Shown here: positions 1-11,148 of the stretch, piece by piece
How positions within the stretch are numbered: the first letter of the stretch is position 1
Layout: every line of letters starts with the position of its first letter
DNA from: Alitta virens
Lineage: Eukaryota > Annelida > Polychaeta > Phyllodocida > Nereididae
DNA length: 64,000 bases
Direction: 5' to 3'
NCBI GenBank assembly: GCA_932294295.1
Contig: OW028584.1
Location: forward strand, 10,176,407 to 10,240,406
Made by a program: the position numbers and the translations under genes
The notes under the pieces: model-generated
Database searches by the model: none
What the model saw: the letters and a program-made list of their open reading frames with translations, nothing else
What the model was told of the DNA's origin: nothing

Positions 1-83
1 CCAACTGCTGCTGCGGTAACTATACCTCTTCCACGCGTACAACCAGACAAGGCGGATTCTGGACGAGAGGCTGGCTCCAATAG
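1..83 (+). repeat. Truncated copy of the extended linker at window start
   Basis: Bases 1-83 match 1099-1181 exactly, so the window opens inside a second copy of the extra linker segment described at 1023-1181. Identity between the two regions continues without a mismatch that I can see to 300/1398 (offset 1098), then stops abruptly at 301/1399. The extended linker therefore occurs at least twice, and more copies may lie to the left. Confidence 0.9.
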
Positions 84-1022
84 TGATATATAGCAAAGCT
101 AATAATGACTGCAAGTCAATACGGATGCAAGGTCAACCTATTCAGGGTCCTCCGGCACCCCCTTGGGGTCTAAGGTGTGCGCCAGTCATTTGTAGCCAAG
201 ACCAACCCGGGCGCGCTCGACCAAAATCAGCAGTTGCTAGTCTGGTTCCCCAATGATGGCGCCCACTGCATCATCGTGCGTCTGGAATTCACATCCACCC
301 AGAATGACGACAGCGACGTCTTTCACTGCTACCAAGACATCGAAACCACGGCCAAGCGAAATGTGACCTTAATCCGGGTAACAAAGGCGAGACTGTTGTT
401 TCAGACAAGTGCCACTCACTCAACCCCACAGCCATGTCCAGTCGACTGGACCTTCATGGATCCAGACGCGGCACCCGGATGTGTCTGAGAAGTGTCACCT
501 GCCTAAAGTAACTTCTGACAAGCTTGTACAAGCCTGTAACTCTAGCCCGATGCAGTTCTGTGATATATAGTAAATGTAATATAGAGTGCCAGTCAATACG
601 GATGCAAGGTCAACCTATACAGGCTCCTACGGGACCCCCTTGGGGTCTAAGGTGTGCGCCAGTCATTTGTAGCCAAGAACAACCCAGGCGTGCTCCACCA
701 ATATCAGCAGTTGCTGGTCTGGTTCCCCAATGATAGCGCCCACTACGTCATCGTGCGTCTGGAATTCACAGCCACCCTGAATGACGACAGAGAAGTCTTT
801 CACTACTTCCAAGACATTGACACCATGGCCAAGCGAAATATCACCTGAATCTGGGTAACAAAGGCGAGACGGTTGTTTCAGACAACCCCACAGCCAAGTC
901 CAGTCGACTGGACCTTCAAGGATCCAGACGCGGCACCCGGATATGTGAGAGAAATGTCACCTGCCTAAAGTAACTTCTGACAAGTTTGTACAAGCCTGAA
1001 ACTCTAGCCCGATGCAGCTCTG

Positions 1023-1181
1023 GCACAACCAGGTCAATTTGGCCACCTGGTGCAACGGGCTGCGGCGTGTCAGCGCAAGATCACCTGTCCGCACCAGACC
1101 AACTGCTGCTGCGGTAACTATACCTCTTCCACGCGTACAACCAGACAAGGCGGATTCTGGACGAGAGGCTGGCTCCAATAG
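1023..1181 (+). other. 159-bp extra linker segment, unique in type
   Basis: The usual linker reads 'gatgcagttctg' then 'tgatatata'. Here 'gatgcagctctg' ends at 1022 and 'tgatatata' starts at 1182, with 159 bp between them that standard units lack. The segment is 53 codons long. In the frame that reads through the linker (V-I-Y-S-K after it) it is open except for one TAA at 1115-1117. Removing exactly these bases from the long form gives the standard linker apart from one C/T difference at 1018, so the standard linker may be a deletion derivative. I do not recognise the sequence or any of its translations. Insertion of foreign sequence is the alternative reading. Confidence 0.85.
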
Positions 1182-2632
1182 TGATATATAGCAAAGCTAA
1201 TAATGACTGCAAGTCAATACGGATGCAAGGTCAACCTATTCAGGGTCCTCCGGCACCCCCTTGGGGTCTAAGGTGTGCGCCAGTCATTTGTAGCCAAGAC
1301 CAACCCGGGCGCGCTCGACCAAAATCAGCAGTTGCTAGTCTGGTTCCCCAATGATGGCGCCCACTGCATCATCGTGCGTCTGGAATTCACATCCACCCTG
1401 AATGACGACAGAGACGTCTTTCACTACTTCCAAGACATTGACACCATGGCCAAGCGAAATATCACCTGAATCTGGGTAACAAAGGCGAGACGGTTGTTTC
1501 AGACAACCCCACAGCCAAGTCCAGTCGACTGGACCTTCATGGATCCAGACGCGGCACCCGGATGTGTCTGAGAAGTAACACCTGCCTCAAGTAACTTCTG
1601 ACAAGCTTGTACAAGCTTGTAACTCTAGCCCGATGCAGTTCTGTGATATATAGTAAATGTAATATAGAGTGCCAGTCAATACGGATGCAAGGTCAACCTA
1701 TACAGGCTCCTACGGGACCCCCTTGGGGTCTAAGGTGTGCGCCAGTCATTTGTAGCCAAGAACAACCCAGGCGTGCTCCACCAATATCAGCAGTTGCTGG
1801 TCTGGTTCCCCAATGATAGCGCCCACTACGTCATCGTGCGTCTGGAATTCACAGCCACCCTGAATGACGACAGAGACGTCTTTCACTACTTCCAAGACAT
1901 CGACACCATGGCCAAGCGAAATATCACCTGAATCTGGGTAACAAAGGCGAGACGGTTGTTTCAGACAACCCCACAGCCAAGTCCAGTCGACTGGACCTTC
2001 ATGGATCCAGACGCGGCACCCGGATGTGTCTGAGAAGTGTCACCTGCCTCAAGTAACTTCTGACAAGCTTGTACAAGCCTGTAACTCTAGCCCGATCCAG
2101 TTCTGTGATATATAGTTCTAATATAGAGTGCAAGTCAATACGGATGCAAGGTCAACCTATACAGGATCCTCTGGGACCCCTTGGGGTCTAAGGTGTGCGC
2201 CAGTCATTTGTAGCCAAGAACAACCCGGGCGTGCTCGACCAAAATCAGCAGTTGCTGGTCTGGTTCCCCAATGATAGCGCCCACTACGTCATCGTGCGTC
2301 TGGAATTCACAGCCACCCTGAATGACGACAGAGACGTCTTTCACTACTTCCAAGACATCGACACCATGGCCAAGCGAAATATCACCTGAATCTGGGTAAC
2401 AAAGGCGAGACGGTTGTTTCAGACAACCCCACAGCCAAGTCCAGTCGACTGGACCTTCATGGATCCAGACGCGGCACCCGGATGTGTCTGAGAAGTGTCA
2501 CCTGCCTCAAGTAACTTCTGACAAGCTTGTACAAGCCTGTAACTCTAGCCCGATCCAGTTCTGTGATATATAGTTCTAATATAGAGTGCAAGTCAATACG
2601 GATGCAAGGTCAACCTATACAGGATCCTCTGG

Positions 2633-2646
2633 GACCCCTTGGGGTC
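2633..2646. repeat. Inverted repeat gacccc-tt-ggggtc
   Basis: A 6-bp stem with a 2-base spacer sits just before the body start. It recurs in nearly every unit; C-type linkers have one more C, giving a 3-base spacer with the same stem. Transcript hairpin or protein site are both possible; nothing in the sequence decides. Confidence 0.7.
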
Positions 2647-2742
2647 TAAGGTGTGCGCCAGTCATTTGTAGCCAAGAACAACCCGGGCGTGCTCGACCAA
2701 AATCAGCAGTTGCTGGTCTGGTTCCCCAATGATGGCGCCTGC

Positions 2743-2754
2743 TACGTTTACGTC
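2743..2754 (+). repeat. 6-bp tandem duplication tacgtt-tacgtc
   Basis: Types A, B and D carry this duplication (also as tacgtc-tacgtc); type C and the divergent edge units have one copy. Because the edge units lack it, the single-copy state is probably ancestral and A/B/D share one duplication event (inference). Confidence 0.8.
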
Positions 2755-2917
2755 ATCGTGCGTCTGGAATTCACAGCCACCCTTAATGACGACAGCGACG
2801 TCTTTCACTGCTACCAAGACATCGACACCACGGCCAAGCGAAATGTCACCTTAATCCGGGTAACAAAGGCGAGACTGTTGTTTCAGACAAGTGCCACTCA
2901 CTCAACCCCACAGCCAA

Positions 2918-2933
2918 GTCCAGTCGACTGGAC
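2918..2933. repeat. 16-bp perfect palindrome gtccagtcgactggac
   Basis: A perfect palindrome centred on GTCGAC lies in the tail of most units. Many units, mainly D and B units and those ending 'aatacc', have GTTGAC instead, a CpG-to-TpG change that breaks the symmetry at one pair. Confidence 0.85.
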
Positions 2934-2999
2934 CTTCATGGATCCAGACGCGGCACCCGGATGTGTCTGAGAAGTGTCTCCTGCCTCAAGTAACTTCTG

Positions 3000-3019
3000 A
3001 CAAGCTTGTACAAGCTTGT
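3000..3019. repeat. 20-bp perfect palindrome in linker
   Basis: acaagcttgtacaagcttgt is its own reverse complement. This perfect form occurs in linkers between an L or 292-bp unit and a C unit (for example also near 5918, 11501, 13368, 15055, 37341, 38095, 63591). Most other linkers have 'acaagcctgt' in the right arm, one mismatched pair, with the core cttgtacaag intact. It contains two AAGCTT sites. Confidence 0.88.
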
Positions 3020-3135
3020 AACTCTAGCCCGATGCAGTTCTGTGATATATAGCAAAGCTTATATAGAGTGCAATTCAATACGGATGCAAGGTCAACCTAT
3101 ACAGGCTCCTACGGGACCCCCTTGGGGTCTAAGGT

Positions 3136-3597
3136 GTGCGCCAGTCATTTGTAGCCAAGAACAACCCAGGCGTGCTCCACCAATATCAGCAGTTGCTGGT
3201 CTGGTTCCCCAATGATAGCGCCCACTACGTCATCGTGCGTCTGGAATTCACAGCCACTCTGAATGACGACAGAGACGTCTTTCACTACTTCCAAGACATC
3301 GACACCATGGCCAAGTGAAATATCACCTGAATCTGGGTAACAAAGGCGAGACGGTTGTTTCAGACAACCCCACAGCCAAGTCCAGTCGACTGGACCTTCA
3401 TGGATCCAGACGCGGCACCCGGATGTGTCTGAGAAGTAACACCTGCCTCAAGTAACTTCTGACAAGCTTGTACAAGCCTGGAACTCTAGCCCGATGCAGT
3501 TCTGTGATATATAGCAAAGCTTATGTAGAGTGCAATTCAATACGGATGCAAGGTCAACCTATACAGGCTCCTACGGGACCCCCTTGGGGTCTAAGGT
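3136..3597 (+). repeat. Reference C unit (462 bp)
   Basis: Marked by 'gtgctccaccaatatcag', 'aatgatagcgcccactac' with a single tacgtc copy, 'gacagagac', 'cactacttcc' and an S tail. Its downstream linker has 'tagcaaagcttat' and an extra C in 'gggaccccctt', together 4 bp longer than the A/B linker. C units followed by the short linker are 458 bp. Confidence 0.93.
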
Positions 3598-4517
3598 GTG
3601 CGCCAGTCATTTGTAGCCAAGAACAACCCAGGCGTGCTCCACCAATATCAGCAGTTGCTGGTCTGGTTCCCCAATGATAGCGCCCACTACGTCATCGTGC
3701 GTCTGGAATTCACAGCCACCCTGAATGACGACAGAGACGTCTTTCACTACTTCCAAGACATCGACACCATGGCCAAGCGAAATATCACCTGAATCTGGGT
3801 AACAAAGGCGAGACGGTTGTTTCAGACAACCCCACAGCCAAGTCCAGTCGACTGGACCTTCATGGATCCAGACGCGGCACCCGGATGTGTCTGAGAAGTA
3901 GCACCTGCCTCAAGTAACTTCTGACAAGCTTGTACAAGCCTGGAACTCTAGCCCGATGCAGTTCTGTGATATATAGCAAAGCTTATATAGAGTGCAATTC
4001 AATACGGATGCAAGGTCAACCTATACAGGCTCCTACGGGACCCCCTTGGGGTCTAAGGTGTGCGCCAGTCATTTGTAGCCAAGAACAACCCAGGCGTGCT
4101 CCACCAATATCAGCAGTTGCTGGTCTGGTTCCCCAATGATAGCGCCCACTACGTCATCGTGCGTCTGGAATTCACAGCCACCCTGAATGACGACAGAGAC
4201 GTCTTTCACTACTTCCAAGACATCGACACCATGGCCAAGCGAAATATCACCTGAATCTGGGTAACAAAGGCGAGACGGTTGTTTCAGACAACCCCACAGC
4301 CAAGTCCAGTCGACTGGACCTTCATGGATCCAGACGCGGCACCCGGATGTGTCTGAGAAGTAACACCTGCCTCAAGTAACTTCTGACAAGCTTGTACAAG
4401 CCTGTAACTCTAGCCCGATCTAGTTCTGTGATATATAGTTCTAATGTAGAGTGCAAGTCAATACGGATGCAAGGTCAACCTATGCAGGATCCTCTGGGAC
4501 CCCTTGGGGTCTAAGGT

Positions 4518-4981
4518 GTGCGCCAGTCATTCGTAACCAAGAACAACCCGGGCGAGCTCGACCAAAATCAGCAGTTGCTGGTCTGGTTCCCCAATTATGG
4601 CGCCTGCTACGTCTACGTCATCGTGCGTCTGGAATTCACAGCCACCCTAAATGATGACAGCGACGTCTTTCACTGCTACCAAGACATCGACACCACGGCC
4701 AAGCGAAATATCACCTGAATCCGGGTAACAAAGGCGAGACGGTTGTTTCAGACAACCCCACAGCCAAGTCCAGTCGACTGGACCTTCATGGATCCAGACG
4801 CGGCACCCGGATGTGTCTGAGAAGTGTCACCTGCCTCAAGTAACTTCTGACAAGCTTGTACAAGCCTGTAACTCTAGCCCGATCCAGTTCTGTGATATAT
4901 AGTTCTAATATAGAGTGCAAGTCAATACGGATGCAAGGTCAACCTATACAGGATCCTCTGGGACCCCTTGGGGTCTAAGGT
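4518..4981 (+). repeat. Reference A unit (464 bp)
   Basis: Marked by 'ttcgtaacc', 'cgagctcg', 'aattatggcgcc', 'ctaaatgatgac' and an S tail ending 'cacctga'. The 464-bp A unit is the commonest form between about 17 and 36 kb. Confidence 0.93.
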
Positions 4982-5336
4982 GTGCGCCAGTCATTTGTAG
5001 CCAAGAACAACCCGGGCGTGCTCGACCAAAATCAGCAGTTGCTGGTCTGGTTCCCCAATGATGGCGCCTGCTACGTTTACGTCATCGTGCGTCTGGAATT
5101 CACAGCCACCCTTAATGACGACAGCGACGTCTTTCACTGCTACCAAGACATCGACACCACGGCCAAGCGAAATGTCACCTTAATCCGGGTAACAAAGGCG
5201 AGACTGTTGTTTCAGACAAGTGCCACTCACTCAACCCCACAGCCAAGTCCAGTCGACTGGACCTTCATGGATCCAGACGCGGCACCCGGATGTGTCTGAG
5301 AAGTGTCTCCTGCCTCAAGTAACTTCTGAGAAGCAT

Positions 5337-5628
5337 GTCTGGTTCCCCAATGATGGCGCCTGCTACGTCTACGTCATCGTGCGTCTGGAATTCACAGCCA
5401 CCCTTAATGACGACAGCGACGTCTTTCACTGCTACCAAGACATCGACACCACGGCCAAGCGAAATGTCACCTTAATCCGGGTAACAAAGGCGAGACTGTT
5501 GTTTCAGACAAGTGCCACTCACTCAACCCCACAGCCAAGTCCAGTCGACTGGACCTTCATGGATCCAGACGCGGCACCCGGATGTGTCTGAGAAGTGTCT
5601 CCTGCCTCAAGTAACTTCTGAGAAGCAT
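5337..5628 (+). repeat. 292-bp deleted unit, first of a pair
   Basis: The preceding L unit runs to 'cttctgagaagca', then jumps directly to 'tgtctggttcccc' in the next body, skipping 187 bp of linker and body front. The join could use a 2-bp GT shared by the two ends ('aagcttgt' and 'ctggtctgg'). The altered bases beside it (gagaagca instead of gacaagct) are shared by all copies. Confidence 0.95.
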
Positions 5629-5920
5629 GTCTGGTTCCCCAATGATGGCGCCTGCTACGTCTACGTCATCGTGCGTCTGGAATTCACAGCCACCCTTAAT
5701 GACGACAGCGACGTCTTTCACTGCTACCAAGACATCGACACCACGGCCAAGCGAAATGTCACCTTAATCCGGGTAACAACGGCGAGACTGTTGTTTCAGA
5801 CAAGTGCCACTCACTCAACCCCACAGCCAAGTCCAGTCGACTGGACCTTCATGGATCCAGACGCGGCACCCGGATGTGTCTGAGAAGTGTCTCCTGCCTC
5901 AAGTAACTTCTGACAAGCTT
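5629..5920 (+). repeat. 292-bp deleted unit, second of a pair
   Basis: Same junction and same L tail as its neighbour, 292 bp downstream. It differs by A-to-C in 'gtaacaacggcg' near 5780. It is followed by the normal linker carrying the perfect 20-bp palindrome. Confidence 0.95.
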
Positions 5921-8817
5921 GTACAAGCTTGTAACTCTAGCCCGATGCAGTTCTGTGATATATAGCAAAGCTTATATAGAGTGCAATTCAATACGGATGC
6001 AAGGTCAACCTAAACAGGCTCCTACGGGACCCCCTTGGGGTCTAAGGTGTGCGCCAGTCATTTGTAGCCAAGAACAACCCAGGCGTGCTCCACCAATATC
6101 AGCAGTTGCTGGTCTGGTTCCCCAATGATAGCGCCCACTACGTCATCGTGCGTCTGGAATTCACAGCCACCCTGAATGACGACAGAGACGTTTTTCACTA
6201 CTTCCAAGACATCGACACCATGGCCAAGCGAAATATCACCTGAATCTGGGTAACAAAGGCGAGACGGTTGTTTCAGACAACCCCACAGCCAAGTCCAGTC
6301 GACTGGACCTTCATGGATCCAGACGCGGCACCCGGATGTGTCTGAGAAGTAACACCTGCCTCAAGTAACTTCTGACAAGCTTGTACAAGCCTGGAACTCT
6401 AGCCCGATGCAGTTCTGTGATATATAGCAAAGCTTATATAGAGTGCAATTCAATACGGATGCAAGGTCAACCTATACAGGCTCCTACGGGACCCCCTTGG
6501 GTTCTAAGGTGTGCGCCAGTCATTTGTAGCCAAGAACAACCCAGGCGTGCTCCACCAATATCAGCAGTTGCTGGTCTAGTTCCCCAATGATAGCGCCCAC
6601 TACGTCATCGTGCGTCTGGAATTCACAGCCACCCTGAATGACGACAGAGACGTCTTTCACTAATTCCAAGACATCGACACCATGGCCAAGCGAAATATCA
6701 CCTGAATCTGGGTAACAAAGGCGAGACGGTTGTTTCAGACAACCCCACAGCCAAGTCCAGTCGACTGGACCTTCATGGATCCAGACGCGGCTCCCGGATG
6801 TGTCTGAGAAGTAACACCTGCCTCAAGTAACTTCTGACAAGCTTGTACAAGCCTGTAACTCTAGCCCGATCTAGTTCCGTGATATATAGTTCTAATGTAG
6901 AGTGCAAGTCAATACGGATGCAAGGTCAACCTATGCAGGATCCTCTGGGACCCCTTGGGGTCTAAGGTGTGCGCCAGTCATTCGTAACCAAGAACAACCC
7001 GGGCGAGCTCGACCAAAATCAGCAGTTGCTGGTCTGGTTCCCCAATTATGGCGCCTGCTACGTCTACGTCATCGTGCGTCTGGAATTCACAGCCACCCTA
7101 AATGATGACAGCGACGTCTTTCACCGCTACCAAGACATCGACACCATGGCCAAGCGAAATACCACCTGAATCTGGGTAACAAAGGCGAGACGGTTGTTTC
7201 AGACAACCCCACAGCCAAGTCCAGTTGACTGGACCTTCATGGATCCAGACGCGGCACCCGGATGTGTCTGAGAAGTGTCACCTGCCTCAAGTAACTTCTG
7301 ACAAGCTTGTACAAGCCTGTAACTCTAGCCCGATCCAGTTCTGTGATATATAATTCTAATATAGAGTGCAATTCAATACGGATGCAAGGTCAACCTATAC
7401 AGGCTCCTACGGGACCCCCTTGGGGTCTAAGGTGTGCGCCAGTCATTTGTAGCCAAGAACAACCCAGGCGTGCTCCACCAATATCAGCAGTTGCTGGTCT
7501 GGTTCCCTAATGATAGCGCCCACTACGTCATCGTGCGTCTGGAATTCACAGCCACCCTGAATGACGACAGAGACGTCTTTCACTTCTTCCAAGACATCGA
7601 CACCATGGCCAAGCGAAATATCACCTGAATCTGGGTAACAAAGGCGAGACGGTTGTTTCAGACAACCCCACAGCCAAGTCCAGTCGACTGGACCTTCGTG
7701 GATCCAGACGCGGCACCCGGATGTGTCTGAGAAGTAACACCTGCCTCAAGTAACTTCTGACAAGCTTGTACAAGCCTGGAACTCTAGCCCGATGCAGTTC
7801 TGTGATATATAGCAAAGCTTATATAGAGTGCAATTCAATACGGATGCAAGGTCAACCTATACAGGCTCCTACGGGACCCCCTTGGGGTCTAAGGTGTGCG
7901 CCAGTCATTTGTAGCCAAGAACAACCCAGGCGTGCTCCACCAATATCAGCAGTTGCTGGTCTGGTTCCCCAATGATAGCGCCCACTACGTCATCGTGCGT
8001 CTGGAATTCACAGCCACCCTGAATGACGACAGAGACGTCTTTCACTACTTCCAAGACATCGACACCATGGCCAAGCGAAATATCACCTGAATCTGGGTAA
8101 CAAAGGCGAGACGGTTGTTTCAGACAACCCCACAGCCAAGTCCAGTCGACTGGACCTTCATGGATCCAGACGCGGCACCCGGATGTGTCTGAGAAGTAAC
8201 ACCTGCCTCAAGTAACTTCTGACAAGCTTGTACAAGCCTGTAACTCTAGCCCGATCTAGTTCTGTGATATATATTTCTAATGTAGAGTGCAAGTCAATAC
8301 GGATGCAAGGTCAACCTATGCAGGATCCTCTGGGACCCCTTGGGGTCTAAGGTGTGCGCCAGTCATTCGTAACCAAGAACAACCCGGGCGAGCTCGACCA
8401 AAATCAGCAGTTGCTGGTCTGGTTCCCCAATTATGGCGCCTGCTACGTCTACGTCATCGTGCGTCTGGAATTCACAGCCACCCTAAATGATGACAGCGAC
8501 GTCTTTCACTGCTACCAAGACATCGACACCACGGCCAAGCGAAATATCACCTGAATCCGGGTAACAAAGGCGAGACGGTTGTTTCAGACAACCCCACAGC
8601 CAAGTCCAGTCGACTGGACCTTCATGGATCCAGACGCGGCACCCGGATGTGTCTGAGAAGTGTCACCTGCCTTAAGTAACTTCTGACAAGCTTGTACAAG
8701 CCTGTAACTCTAGCCCGATCCAGTTCTGTGATATATAGTTCTAATATAGAGTGCAAGTCAATACGGATGCAAGGTCAACCTATACAGGATCCTCTGGGGC
8801 CCCTTGGGGTCTAAGGT

Positions 8818-11148
8818 GTGCGCCAGTCATTTGTAGCCAAGAACAACCCGGGCGTGCTCGACCAAAATCAGCAGTTGCTGGTCTGGTTCCCCAATGATGG
8901 CGCCTGCTACGTTTACGTCATCGTGCGTCTGGAATTCACAGCCACCCTTAATGACGACAGCGACGTCTTTCACTGCTAAAAAGACATCGACACCACGGCC
9001 AAGCGAAATGTCACCTTAATCCGGGTAACAAAGGCGAGACTGTTGTTTCAGACAAGTGCCACTCACTCAACCCCACAGCCAAGTCCAGTCGACTGGACCT
9101 TCATGGATCCAGACGCGGCACCCGGATGTGTCTGAGAAGTGTCTCCTGCCTCAAGTAACTTCTGACAAGCTTGTACAAGCCTGTAACTCTAGCCCGATGC
9201 AGTTCTGTGATATATAGCAAAGCTTATATAGAGTGCAATTCAATACGGATGCAAGGTCAACCTATACAGGCTCCTACGGGACCCCCTTGGGGTCTAAGGT
9301 GTGCGCCAGTCATTTGTAGCCAAGAACAACCCAGGCGTGCTCCACCAATATCAGCAGTTGCTGGTCTGGTTCCCCAATGATAGCGCCCACTACGTCATCT
9401 TGAGTCTGGAATTCACAGCCACCCTGAATGACGACAGAGACGTCTTTCACTACTTCCAAGACATCGACACCATGGCCAAGCGAAATATCACCTGAATCTG
9501 GGTAACAAAGGCGAGACGGTTGTTTCAGACAACCCCACAGCCAAGTCCAGTCGACTGGACCTTCATGGATCCAGACGCGGCACCCGGATGTGTCTGAGAA
9601 GTAACACCTGCCTCAAGTAACTTCTGACAAGCTTGTACAAGCCTGTAACTCTAGCCCGATGCAGTTCTGTGATATATAGCAAAGCTTATGTAGAGTGCAA
9701 TTCAATACGGATGCAAGGTCAACCTATACAGGCTCCTACGGGACCCCCTTGGGGTCTAAGGTGTGCGCCAGTCATTTGTAGCCAAGAACAACCCAGGCGT
9801 GCTCCACCAATATCAGCAGTTGCTGGTCTGGTTCCCCAATGATAGCGCCCACTACGTCATCGTGCGTCTGGAATTCACAGCCACCCTGAATGACGACAGA
9901 GACGTCTTTCACTACTTCCAAGACATCAACACCATGGCCAAGCGAAATATCACCTGAATCTGGGTAACAAAGGCGAGACGGTTGTTTCAGACAACCCCAC
10001 AGCCAAGTCCAGTCGACTGGACCTTCATGGATCCAGACGCGGCACCCGGATGTGTCTGAGAAGTAACACCTGCCTCAAGTAACTTCTGACAAGCTTGTAC
10101 AAGCCTGTAACTCTAGCCCGATCTAGTTCTGTGATATATAGTTCTAATGTAGAGTGCAAGTCAATACGGATGCAAGGTCAACCTATGCAGGATCCTCTGG
10201 GACCCCTTGGGGTCTAAGGTGTGCGCCAGTCATTCGTAACCAAGAACAACCCGGGCGAGCTCGACCAAAATCAGCAGTTGCTGGTCTGGTTCCCCAATTA
10301 TGGCGCCTGCTAGGTCTACGTCATCGTGCGTCTGGAATTCACAGCCACCCTAAATGATGGCAGCGACGTCTTTCACTGCTACCAAGACATCGACACCACG
10401 GCCAAGCGAAATATCACCTGAATCCGGGTAACAAAGGCGAGACGGTTGTTTCAGACAACCCCACAGCCAAGTCCAGTCGACTGGACCTTCATGGATCCAG
10501 ACGCGGCACCCGGATGTGTCTGAGAAGTAACACCTGCCTCAAGTAACTTCTGACAAGCTTGTACAAGCCTGTAACTCTAGCCCGATCTAGTTCTGTGATA
10601 TATATTTCTAATGTAGAGTGCAAGTCAAAACGGATGCAAGGTCAACCTATGCAGGATCCTCTGGGACCCCTTGGGGTCTAAGGTGTGCGCCAGTCATTCG
10701 TAACCAAGAACAACCCGGGCGAGCTCGACCAAAATCAGCAGTTGCTGGTCTGGTTCCCCAATTATGGCGCCTGCTACGTCTACGTCATCGTGCGTCTGGA
10801 ATTCACAGCCACCCTAAATGATGACAGCGACGTCTTTCACTGCTACCAAGACATCGACACCACGGCCAAGCGAAATATCACCTGAATCCGGGTAACAAAG
10901 GCGAGACGGTTGTTTCAGACAACCCCACAGCCAAGTCCAGTCGACTGGACCTTCATGGATCCAGACGCGGCACCCGGATGTGTCTGAGAAGTGTCACCTG
11001 CCTTAAGTAACTTCTGACAAGCTTGTACAAGCCTGTAACTCTAGCCCGATCCAGTTCTGTGATATATAGTTCTAATATAGAGTGCAAGTCAATACGGATG
11101 CAAGGTCAACCTATACAGGATCCTCTGGGACCCCTTGGGGTCTAAGGT
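8818..11148 (+). repeat. L-headed segment L-C-C-A-A (2,331 bp)
   Basis: Units: 8818 (B-L, 483), 9301 (C, 462), 9763 (C, 458), 10221 (A, 464), 10685 (A, 464). The L unit is interrupted by TAA at 8977-8979. Unit 10221 has TAG at 10311-10313. Unit 9763 has a CpG-to-CpA change at 9928. Confidence 0.97.

Larger units (their letters stand above)
177..2652 (+). repeat. Edge-like segment: five divergent units
   Basis: Unit starts are 177 (477 bp, L tail), 654 (621 bp, C body with extended linker), 1275 (462 bp), 1737 (458 bp, C) and 2195 (458 bp). The bodies at 177 and 1275 differ from all others ('gaccaacccgggcgcgctcg', 'cccactgcatcatcgtg', 'acatccaccc') and lack the 6-bp duplication. Unit 1275 has this divergent front but a C-type rear, so it is chimeric. 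Unit 2195 joins a B front to a C rear. Higher divergence with private sequence is what is usually seen near the border of a satellite array, where homogenisation is weaker; that this is the border is inference. Confidence 0.93.
2653..3135 (+). repeat. Reference L (long) unit, type B body
   Basis: The body starts 'tttgtagcc...cgtgctcg' and contains the 6-bp tandem duplication at 2743-2754. Its tail reads 'cacctta' where S units read 'cacctga', and it carries 15 bp ('gtgccactcactcaa') absent from S units. The frame from 2653 is open for 105 codons to TGA at 2968-2970, with no Met start (GTG) and a TAA just upstream. The 15 bp is flanked by a short 'caa' repeat, which would allow its loss by slippage or microhomology. 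Confidence 0.93.
2653..4981 (+). repeat. L-headed segment L-C-C-C-A (2,329 bp)
   Basis: Units: 2653 (B-L, 483 bp), 3136 (C, 462), 3598 (C, 462), 4060 (C, 458), 4518 (A, 464). This is the clearest example of the left-hand arrangement: one long unit, a run of C units, one A unit, then the next long unit. Unit 3136 carries a CpG-to-TpG change at 3316 that turns CGA into TGA in the body frame. Confidence 0.97.
4982..8817 (+). repeat. L-headed segment with two consecutive 292-bp units
   Basis: Units: 4982 (B-L), 292-bp units at 5337 and 5629, then 6049 (C, 462), 6511 (C, 458), 6969 (A-like, 465), 7434 (C, 462), 7896 (C, 458), 8354 (A, 464). This is the only place where two 292-bp units are adjacent. 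Unit 6511 has two nonsense changes in the body frame (TAG at 6577-6579, TAA at 6661-6663). The linker after 6969 is chimeric: left half 'aattctaatatag', right half C-type with the extra C, giving 465 bp. Confidence 0.96.

Noticed and set aside
957..1178. Minus-strand open frame of 73 codons over the extended linker
   Set aside because: It starts at TTG, has no recognisable domain, and exists only because the 159-bp segment lacks stops on that strand.
2653..2970. Open frames of 60-123 codons in nearly every unit as protein-coding genes
   Set aside because: They start at GTG or TTG, overlap each other in several frames, end at unit-type differences, and carry scattered nonsense changes (6577, 6661, 8977, 10311, 16754, 32837, 60845). 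Type-defining substitutions are spread about equally over codon positions.
3000..3019. The 20-bp palindrome as a transposon terminal inverted repeat
   Set aside because: It is one symmetric site per unit, with no paired distant copy in inverse orientation and no target duplication.
3040..3060. TATA-like 'gatatatag' in each linker as a promoter
   Set aside because: A single AT-rich word with no other promoter element; it may simply be conserved by homogenisation.
5220..5591. The 123-codon frames across the 292-bp junctions as fusion proteins
   Set aside because: They arise because the 187-bp deletion happens to join two open frames; the same tail is read in a different frame in the preceding unit, so no single reading is conserved.
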